From Clostridia bacterium (GTDB lineage Bacteria; Bacillota; Clostridia; UMGS1883): 7,975 nt of DNA. The translations under genes and the position numbers were made by a program. The stretch is taken from the NCBI GenBank assembly GCA_017441965.1, contig JAFSBF010000151.1:1-7975 (forward strand), in the 5' to 3' direction. Numbering within the stretch: the stretch's first letter is position 1; every line of letters starts with the position of its first letter. Positions 1 to 4,864 of the stretch are shown piece by piece. The notes beneath the pieces were generated by a model. It had not been told where the DNA came from. It did no database searches and saw nothing but the letters and a program-made list of their open reading frames with translations.

Positions 1-167
1 CAACAAAGCTGCTCTATGAGAAAAAGGTTGCCGTTGTTCCCGGGACGGCATTCGGCGAGTGCGGCGAGGGATTTATCCGCTGCAGCTATGCCTACAGTAT
101 AAAAAATATTGAAAAGGCACTTGAGCGTATAGGCGAATTTGTAAAGGAGCATATCGAGGGGATGTAA
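1..167 (+). CDS. PLP-dependent class I/II aminotransferase, C-terminal fragment
   Basis: The gene is cut by the left edge. The readable frame starts at base 3 and gives 54 residues ending in a TAA stop at 165-167. The visible part matches the small C-terminal domain of fold-type I aminotransferases (aspartate/aromatic aminotransferase group). It has a strand reading VAVVPGTAFG, then GEGFIRCSYA, in which the Arg is the family residue that binds the substrate alpha-carboxylate, and then a terminal helix of the type 'IEKALERIGEF'. These enzymes move an amino group between an amino acid and a 2-oxo acid in the cytosol using pyridoxal phosphate. The lysine that binds PLP and the large domain lie outside the window, so substrate and exact subfamily cannot be assigned. 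The gene is convergent with queT, and a hairpin plus T-tract follows it. Confidence 0.85.
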   Translation, partial: TKLLYEKKVAVVPGTAFGECGEGFIRCSYAYSIKNIEKALERIGEFVKEHIEGM

Positions 168-194
168 AAAAAGTCCAGAACGCAAAAAGGTCGT

Positions 195-243
195 AAACAT
201 ACAAAAGCAGTATGTTCAAAAATGATAAGTTTGTATGTTTTTT
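195..243 (+). terminator. Candidate intrinsic terminator after the aminotransferase
   Basis: Bases 195-205 and 230-240 are perfect 11-bp inverted repeats, followed by a run of T ending at 243. The stem is AT-rich and the loop is 24 nt, so it is weaker than a classical terminator. A shorter nested hairpin (196-202 with 210-216, 7 bp) competes with it. It begins about 27 nt after the aminotransferase stop, the expected place. It could instead be the edge of a repeat. Confidence 0.45.
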
Positions 244-299
244 GTTGAAAAATCTCATTTCATTCAATTTTTCTATTCTTTTAATCCTTTTTGCTACGA

Positions 300-368
300 A
301 CAAACTTCACCTCTCGACGTACCCTCGTACGCCTTCGGGTAGCCCAAGCTCCGCTTGGTTCAGTTTGT
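300..368. repeat. Clustered small hairpins, probable intergenic palindromic repeat
   Basis: A 7-bp outer inverted repeat (acaaact at 300-306, agtttgt at 362-368) encloses two perfect hairpins: cgtac/gtacg (318-322 with 327-331, 4-nt loop) and ccaagc/gcttgg (344-349 with 353-358, 3-nt loop). This looks like a REP-type structured repeat, more GC-rich than the flanking AT-rich DNA. No convincing protein is encoded here. An open frame across 212-466 is explained by the repeats and has no ribosome-binding site or recognisable domain. Confidence 0.45.
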
Positions 369-404
369 CCGTTCTGAAGCATTTTTTCCTATCCCCACGA
401 AAAA

Positions 405-519
405 AAGACTGTAGAAAAGTAATTGATATAGCCTTCCCCTTGAGGGGAAGGTGTCACCGCAGGTGACGGATGAGGTGTCTTCATTGACAACTCTCCTCAT
501 ATTACTTTTCTACAGTCTT
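405..519. mobile_element. MITE-like element with 19-bp perfect terminal inverted repeats
   Basis: The ends are perfect 19-bp inverted repeats (405-423 and 501-519; core CTGTAGAAAAGTAAT). Inside are three perfect hairpins in a row: ccttcccc/ggggaagg (432-439 with 444-451, 4-nt loop), gtcacc/ggtgac (453-458 with 462-467, 3-nt loop) and atgagg/cctcat (470-475 with 495-500). There is no room for a transposase, so it would be moved in trans. From memory, the ccttccccttgaggggaagg motif followed by a second hairpin is widespread between genes of gut Clostridia; I could not check this. On the minus strand the outer stem is followed by seven T (406-400), so it may also terminate queT, whose stop is only 3 nt away. 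No clear target-site duplication is visible. Confidence 0.7.
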
Positions 520-522
520 CTT

Positions 523-1002
523 TTATTTAAACAATTTCGTTTTTTCTATTGCTCCGTATAGGATTGCGCCCAACACTCCGCAGGAAATTACCTCCCCAAT
601 AAATATTGAGAGTGCGAGGAATATATACCCCTGACTGAGTCCGTAGGCAAGCTTTAACACTAACGGAATTATAACCGTATTTGATACGATTGGAAAAATC
701 GGGGCAAGGAATTTGTTTCTTCCAAAATACCGTGTTCCCAATGCACCTAAAAGTGTCGCAACCGAGCCAAACACCACGTCCCACAGTGCCGCCCCCGTTA
801 AAAGGTTTGCCGCTAAACACCCTACAAATAGCCCCGGCACCGCCGATGCCGTAAATGCAGGCAGAATACAAAGCGCCTCTGAAATACGCACCTGCACTGC
901 CCCACTTGCCATTCCTGCAAGGTTTGTTATGTACGTCAGTACAACGTACAGTGCCGCTATAAGTGCCCCTTGTGTTAAAAGCTTCGTTTTCTTTCTCATC
1001 AT
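523..1002 (-). CDS. queT: QueT-family ECF transporter S component (queuosine precursor uptake)
   Basis: The 159-residue, very hydrophobic protein has about five to six predicted membrane segments and no signal peptide, the usual size for a QueT/DUF988 substrate-binding (S) subunit. Recognisable features are the AxxxA-type packing segment in the first helix (GALIAALYVVLT, 12-23), the family signature VQVRISEAL (36-44), GLFVGCLAANL (57-67), DVVFGSVATLL (75-85) and the PIVSNT segment (104-109). The family is thought to capture a queuosine precursor such as preQ1 and deliver it through the shared ECF energising module, whose genes are not in this window. Two adjacent ATGs occur at the start. The first, at 1002, lies 6 nt after AAGGAG (minus strand, 1014-1009). 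I see no preQ1 riboswitch; the upstream DNA is instead an inverted-repeat element. Confidence 0.87.
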   Translation of the reverse strand: MMRKKTKLLTQGALIAALYVVLTYITNLAGMASGAVQVRISEALCILPAFTASAVPGLFVGCLAANLLTGAALWDVVFGSVATLLGALGTRYFGRNKFLAPIFPIVSNTVIIPLVLKLAYGLSQGYIFLALSIFIGEVISCGVLGAILYGAIEKTKLFK

Positions 1003-1011
1003 TTATTTCTC

Positions 1012-1291
1012 CTTAGCCATAAAAAGTTCAAACCCGATATGCCTTAAACTTGTCAAATTTGTATTCTTTTTATTTGTCGTCCTTGAAAGGCGTCAGCCTG
1101 TCTTCGTCCTCCGCATGAAAATAATATCAAATTTTACTGCGTTTAAGGTCGGAGAGTTTAAAAACAAGAAATTTTGTTATAAGACAAAGAAAATTCAAGA
1201 ATAATACTGACGTATATTTGCAGAATTTTCTGCAGTATTATGCAAAATTTCTGTTTTTAAACCATATCGGTTTGAGCTTTTTATGGCTTAG
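1012..1291. repeat. Inverted-repeat element (~280 bp) between htrA and queT
   Basis: Bases 1012-1048 and 1256-1291 are inverted copies of one another, with about 32 of 36 aligned positions identical and a single-base gap. Both begin, reading inward, with ct(t/a)agccataaaaag. Weaker similarity continues inward to roughly 1066 and 1238. Inside the right half is a second inverted repeat (1156-1176 with 1243-1262, 20 bp with one bulged A). That one encloses ataatactg/cagtattat (1201-1209 with 1233-1241) and a competing tgcaga/tctgca hairpin (1219-1224 with 1229-1234). No gene with a start, ribosome-binding site and known domain lies here. The organisation fits a non-autonomous mobile element. Removing it would leave an htrA-queT gap of about 67 bp. 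A regulatory leader is the alternative. Confidence 0.6.
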
Positions 1292-1300
1292 TTTTGATTT

Positions 1301-1341
1301 GCAACGCACTACGTTGCGGCGAGGATGGTTTCGAACTCGCC
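1301..1341. terminator. Tandem hairpins just after htrA, possible transcription end
   Basis: There are two perfect 6-bp hairpins side by side: gcaacg/cgttgc (1301-1306 with 1312-1317, 5-nt loop) and ggcgag/ctcgcc (1318-1323 with 1336-1341, 12-nt loop). They start 8 nt after the htrA stop on the minus strand. A T-rich run follows them only when read on the + strand (cttttatt, 1341-1348). On the htrA strand no T-tract follows, so termination after htrA is uncertain. They may be part of the neighbouring repeat. Confidence 0.35.
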
Positions 1342-1349
1342 TTTTATTG

Positions 1350-2483
1350 TTACTTCTTTTTACCCGTTAAATCCTCTGTAAGAGTGATTTTTACATTTTT
1401 TTCAACATTTCCGCGAAGAATTGTTACATTAACGCTCTGTCCTGCCTTATGCTTGTCACGGATTTTATTCATTTGCGTTGCCGTTGTAACCTTCTGTCCG
1501 TCAAACTTTGTTATTATGTCACCTCTTTGAAGTCCTGCCTTTTCTGCTCCGCTTCCCTCGGTAACACTCATAATATAAAGGCCCTCTTCAACAAGAAGAT
1601 TATTATAATATGCAAGCTCTCTTGTAATTTCCCTTACGCTGACACCTATCATCGGTCTGCCCTTTACATATCCGTATTTCATCAAATCCTGTATAATCGG
1701 CACTGCCTCATTCATCGGTATTGCAAAGCCAAGACCCTCTGCCGCATCATCAACAAGCTTTACACTGTTTATTCCTATAACCTCGCCGTATTTGTTAATC
1801 AGCGCACCGCCGCTGTTTCCGGGGCTTATCGCCGCATCTGTCTGGATAAGGTTCATATCACGCTGACCAACCGTCATCGTACGGTTAACACCGCTTATTA
1901 CGCCTGCCGTTACAGTACCGAAAAGCTCACTTGCAAGGGGGTTACCGATTGCAACTGCAAGAGCGCCCACCTCAACCTCGTCGGAATTTCCAATTGTCGC
2001 AACGTGAAGCTCCTCATTTGCAGCTATCTTTATCACGGCAATATCAGTCTTTTCATCACCGCCTACAAGGCTTGCCTCATATTCATTACCGCTTGTAAGC
2101 TTAACCTTGATTTTCGAGCTGCCGTCTATTACGTGATAATTGGTAACGATATGTCCCTTATCATCAATTATTATTCCGCTGCCGCCCGACTCACTCTGCT
2201 GCGCACCAAAATAGCTCTGAACAATGCTTGTGCAGGAAATACCCACAATAGACGGGCCTACGCGTTTTGCAATTTCTTCAACGCTCAGCTCTTCTTTTTT
2301 GTTCTCTGCCTCTCCCGAAAGCATCGCAAAATCATTCTCGCTGTAGCTTACATAGGAAGAAGGCTTATTCAAAAAGTCTTCTTTATCTATAAGGACCACT
2401 GCACCCAGTGTCATTACGCTTGCAATCATTCCGCCTGCTACCGCTCCTGAAATGACACTGATAATAGTTTTTTTCATACTCAT
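1350..2483 (-). CDS. htrA: HtrA/DegP-like membrane-anchored serine protease with one PDZ domain
   Basis: The 377-residue protein has an N-terminal membrane anchor (about residues 4-32, no obvious cleavage site), a linker, a trypsin-like protease domain (about 65-265) and one PDZ domain (about 275-372). The catalytic triad is intact: His117 in TNYHV, Asp147 in KTDIAV, and Ser224 in PGNSGGAL. Such proteases act outside the membrane, degrading or refolding damaged exported proteins. The length is typical for Firmicute HtrA/YyxA-type enzymes. The frame stays open upstream to an ATG at 2504, inside the kinase gene. I prefer the ATG at 2483 because GGAAAGG lies 9 nt before it and it follows the kinase stop after a single base; the ATG at 2477 is also possible. 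The tight junction shows co-transcription with, and probably control by, the upstream two-component pair. Confidence 0.93.
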   Translation of the reverse strand: MSMKKTIISVISGAVAGGMIASVMTLGAVVLIDKEDFLNKPSSYVSYSENDFAMLSGEAENKKEELSVEEIAKRVGPSIVGISCTSIVQSYFGAQQSESGGSGIIIDDKGHIVTNYHVIDGSSKIKVKLTSGNEYEASLVGGDEKTDIAVIKIAANEELHVATIGNSDEVEVGALAVAIGNPLASELFGTVTAGVISGVNRTMTVGQRDMNLIQTDAAISPGNSGGALINKYGEVIGINSVKLVDDAAEGLGFAIPMNEAVPIIQDLMKYGYVKGRPMIGVSVREITRELAYYNNLLVEEGLYIMSVTEGSGAEKAGLQRGDIITKFDGQKVTTATQMNKIRDKHKAGQSVNVTILRGNVEKNVKITLTEDLTGKKK

Positions 2484-2484
2484 A

Positions 2485-3951
2485 TCAATCATCCTTTCCG
2501 TCATTATATACTACACTATTTTTACTGCCCTCGTCAAGTACAAATGTAAACTTGGCAAATTCTCCCTCTTTACTCTCAGCAAAAACCTCACCGCCGTGCT
2601 GTGATATTATCGTCTTTACAATATGAAGACCAAGTCCTACACCCTTTTTATCCATTCCACGGCTTTTATCCGATTTATAAAACCTCTCCCATATATGTCT
2701 TAAATCCGCCTCTGATATTCCTTCTCCGCTGTTAAGAACGCTGACCTTTACCTTCTTATCCTCACAGTCTGTTGTGATGGTAATGCTTCCGCCCTCGGGC
2801 GTAAATTTTATAGCGTTATCAATAAGGTTTATCAAAACTCTTTTTATTGAATCCTTGTCTGCAAGCGCCAGACACTGTTCGCCGCAGAGATTAAGACTTA
2901 CACTGATATTTTTCTCTGTCAGTTTCTGTTCGTAGGCAATTATCGACTCTGTCGCAAGGCGGTTCATATCAACATTTGCCTTTTCGATTTTGATTTTCCC
3001 CTGCTCAAGGCGTGTTGCCTCCAGTAAATCGCTGACAAGACGGCTGAGCCTTCTCGCCTCCCCTGAAACAATTGTAAGATACTTTTCCTGCTCACTTTCG
3101 GGAATTGTTCCGTCAAGAATACCCTCCACAAAGCCACCTATAATTGTCATCGGCGTTCTCAGCTCGTGCGATACGTCAGAGAGGAATGACGTTCTCATAT
3201 CCTCAAGCTCGTTAAGCGATGTTGTCATAGAATTAAAGCTCGCGGCAAGCGCACCTATCTCGTCATTTGATGTAATGGGTATTCTTTCGTTAAAGTTTCC
3301 CGAGGCAATACTCTTTGCCGCATCACGCATTTTTTTCAGCGGATTTGTTATATGCCTTGTAAGTATAAACGATATAATAAATGCCACAAGCCACGCAACC
3401 ATCTGCGCCACAATAATAATCATTATTATTCTGTTTCTGATATAGCGCACCATCGGCATAGGACGAAATGCCACCGATGCACCCAAAAACGAAGTAGCAC
3501 CCGTCAGTGCATTGCGCTTTACTACGGGAACTATCGCCACAATGCTCTGCTCATCAAATATACTGCCCTTTGCATAAAGCTTTACTACCGACTTGCCCTC
3601 TTTTACATCCTCGATAAAGGATTTATCAATGTGCTTTAAATTAACTCCGTCTGGACTACTCGGTGCCGCAACAATTTCTCCGTTTGCACCTACAACAATT
3701 ATTGTGCTTTGTCCGCCTGCAAACTCTATTCCGCTGTTATAAAACTTCCTTGTTTCTTCATTTATTCCTATATCGGCAATCTGCGCCGTAAGTGCCGCCA
3801 CACGTGATGCATCCTGCATAACGTCACCCTTTTGCGTTGACACGAAATATTCACCGATAAGCAGAAATATCGTGGGAATAATGATTGCAATCACCGTCAG
3901 GGCAACAATTATCTGCGTTATGAAAAACTTGGAAAAAAGTGATTTTCGCAC
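2485..3951 (-). CDS. Membrane sensor histidine kinase (HAMP-HisKA-HATPase_c)
   Basis: The 488-residue kinase has a first membrane helix at about 10-34, an extracellular sensor domain of about 135 residues, a second helix at about 172-197, a HAMP linker (about 197-250), HisKA with the phospho-accepting His262 in SHELRTP, and an HATPase_c domain. In the latter the N box is NLIDNAIKFTP (375-385), the F box is WERFYKSDKS (421-430) and the G2 box is GVGLGLHIVK (437-446). The G1 box reads NSGEGI, with Asn where the classical box has Asp, a variant I believe occurs in other Firmicute kinases. The start codon is GTG at 3951, one base after the regulator stop, with GAGGTG 7 nt upstream. The kinase should phosphorylate the adjacent regulator. 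The signal is unknown, but the partner protease suggests envelope or secretion stress, as for CssS, though orthology is not claimed. Confidence 0.95.
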   Translation of the reverse strand: MRKSLFSKFFITQIIVALTVIAIIIPTIFLLIGEYFVSTQKGDVMQDASRVAALTAQIADIGINEETRKFYNSGIEFAGGQSTIIVVGANGEIVAAPSSPDGVNLKHIDKSFIEDVKEGKSVVKLYAKGSIFDEQSIVAIVPVVKRNALTGATSFLGASVAFRPMPMVRYIRNRIIMIIIVAQMVAWLVAFIISFILTRHITNPLKKMRDAAKSIASGNFNERIPITSNDEIGALAASFNSMTTSLNELEDMRTSFLSDVSHELRTPMTIIGGFVEGILDGTIPESEQEKYLTIVSGEARRLSRLVSDLLEATRLEQGKIKIEKANVDMNRLATESIIAYEQKLTEKNISVSLNLCGEQCLALADKDSIKRVLINLIDNAIKFTPEGGSITITTDCEDKKVKVSVLNSGEGISEADLRHIWERFYKSDKSRGMDKKGVGLGLHIVKTIISQHGGEVFAESKEGEFAKFTFVLDEGSKNSVVYNDGKDD

Positions 3952-3952
3952 T

Positions 3953-4645
3953 CTATTTCACCTCAAATTTATAACCGACGCTCCACACTGTTTTAAGCTG
4001 CCACTTCTCGTCATAGCCTTCTATCTTTTCACGCAGTCTCTTTACGTGAACGTCAACAGTTCTCGAATCGCCGAAATAATCAAATCCCCACACATCCTCC
4101 AAAAGCTGCTCACGTGTGAACACTCTGTTGGGGTGTGATGCTAAATAATAAAGCAGTTCAAGCTCCTTGGGTGGAATATCAATGCTCTCTCCTCCAAGTA
4201 TAAGCTCGTAATTTGTGAGGTTTATCGTTATATTTTCATAGGAAACAACCTTTTCCTCGTCCTCTTTTTCAGTCATTGCACTGCGGCGAAGTACCGCCTT
4301 AACACGTGCAACAAGCTCCTTACCCTCAAACGGCTTTACAACATAGTCATCTGCGCCAAGCTCAAAGCATAAAACCTTGTCAAAGGTTTCGCCCTTTGCC
4401 GTCAGCATAATAATGGGCATCTTGCTGTCCTTGCGGATTTCACGGCAAACCGTAACCCCGTCTGCCTTTGGCATCATAATGTCAAGCACCGCTAAATCAA
4501 TGCCGCCGCTGCGGTAAATTTCAAGGGCTTTTTCCCCGTTAAAGCATACAACGGTCTCAAACCCCTCTTTTTCAAGATAAAGACGGACAAGCTCGCATAT
4601 GTTTGCATCATCATCTGCAATAAGTATGGTCTGTGCGTGTTTCAT
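3953..4645 (-). CDS. OmpR/PhoB-family response regulator
   Basis: The 230-residue protein has a receiver domain (about 5-118) followed by a winged-helix DNA-binding domain (about 130-228). Receiver residues are intact: acidic pocket Asp11-Asp13 (ADDD), phospho-acceptor Asp55 in LAVLDIMMP, Thr82 in MLTAK and Lys104 in VKPF. The recognition helix is around 195-208 (RTVDVHVKRLREKI), followed by the family's C-terminal WSVGYKF. I choose the ATG at 4645, preceded by purine-rich GGAAGGG and AGAGGA. The frame extends to a TTG at 4690, but that extension overlaps the -10 box and adds no conserved residues. It is the first gene of the regulator-kinase-HtrA operon and would bind DNA as a dimer on tandem repeats, possibly those at 4760-4776. 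Confidence 0.95.
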   Translation of the reverse strand: MKHAQTILIADDDANICELVRLYLEKEGFETVVCFNGEKALEIYRSGGIDLAVLDIMMPKADGVTVCREIRKDSKMPIIMLTAKGETFDKVLCFELGADDYVVKPFEGKELVARVKAVLRRSAMTEKEDEEKVVSYENITINLTNYELILGGESIDIPPKELELLYYLASHPNRVFTREQLLEDVWGFDYFGDSRTVDVHVKRLREKIEGYDEKWQLKTVWSVGYKFEVK

Positions 4646-4678
4646 AGTCCTCTTTCCCTTCCTTTGCATTTCACCTAT

Positions 4679-4684
4679 ATTATA
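4679..4684 (-). promoter_or_regulatory. -10 box of the regulator-kinase-htrA operon promoter
   Basis: On the minus strand a perfect TATAAT lies 34 nt upstream of the chosen regulator start. No good -35 hexamer sits 16-18 nt further upstream (only attcca or tattcc). This would suit a promoter that depends on an activator such as the phosphorylated regulator itself. That dependence is inference. Confidence 0.55.
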
Positions 4685-4759
4685 ACACAAATTTTTACCA
4701 ATGGAATATTTTTTCTGAATTTATTATACTATGCGCTTATTTTAAGATTATGTACCGTC

Positions 4760-4776
4760 TGTGAATAGTTTGTGAA
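4760..4776 (-). promoter_or_regulatory. Candidate response-regulator binding site (tandem TTCACA repeats)
   Basis: Read on the minus strand, two identical hexamers TTCACA are separated by 5 bp, giving an 11-bp period. On the + strand this is tgtgaa at 4760-4765 and 4771-4776, with a shared seventh base. A weaker third copy (4 of 6) occurs 11 bp further, at 4749-4754. Tandem direct repeats at one-turn spacing are the usual target of OmpR/PhoB regulators, and the pattern fits the Bacillus PhoP box form TT(A/C/T)ACA-N5-TT(A/C/T)ACA. The site lies about 20 bp upstream of the -35 box of the secreted-protein gene and about 75 bp upstream of the operon's -10. Binding by the local regulator is inferred. 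Confidence 0.45.
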
Positions 4777-4796
4777 TTCTGATGGCTAAAAAACAC

Positions 4797-4825
4797 TTGC
4801 TTTTACACTTCTTGTATTATATAAT
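4797..4825 (+). promoter_or_regulatory. Sigma-A-type promoter of the secreted stalk-domain protein
   Basis: TTGCTT at 4797-4802 and a perfect TATAAT at 4820-4825 are separated by 17 bp, the optimal spacing. The -10 is about 40 bp upstream of the ATG at 4865. The ribosome-binding site is AAGGAG at 4851-4856. It diverges from the regulator promoter, with the candidate operator repeats between them. Confidence 0.7.
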
Positions 4826-4864
4826 ATTCAGGTAAAATTTACATATTTTAAAGGAGAAATGAAA

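Noticed and set aside
73..303. 76-residue open frame on the minus strand
   Set aside because: It lies antisense to the aminotransferase end and the following repeat, with no start signal or recognisable domain.
212..466. 84-residue open frame on the + strand
   Set aside because: It spans the hairpin cluster and half of the MITE, has no ribosome-binding site and encodes low-complexity, domain-free sequence. The palindromes explain it.
1003..1020. Five-codon frame MAKEK directly before queT, resembling the first residues of EF-Tu
   Set aside because: It is too short to judge, overlaps the queT ribosome-binding site, and the other copy of the repeat (1281-1291) has a stop after two codons. Likely chance.
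1051..1056. Perfect TTGACA on the minus strand as a -35 for queT
   Set aside because: No -10-like hexamer occurs 15-19 nt downstream; the bases there read around gtttga.
1318..1341. tRNA-like T-arm (ggtttcgaactcgcc)
   Set aside because: No acceptor stem, D-arm or anticodon arm can be paired around it. The bases form a simple 6-bp hairpin instead.
1449..2450. 333-residue open frame on the + strand
   Set aside because: It is antisense to htrA, whose triad and PDZ domain are clear. The composition is rich in Cys, Asn, Tyr and His, as expected of a reverse-strand shadow.
4646..4690. N-terminal extension of the response regulator from a TTG at 4690
   Set aside because: The extension overlaps the TATAAT box and adds 15 residues not typical of the receiver fold. 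The ATG at 4645 gives the normal family length.
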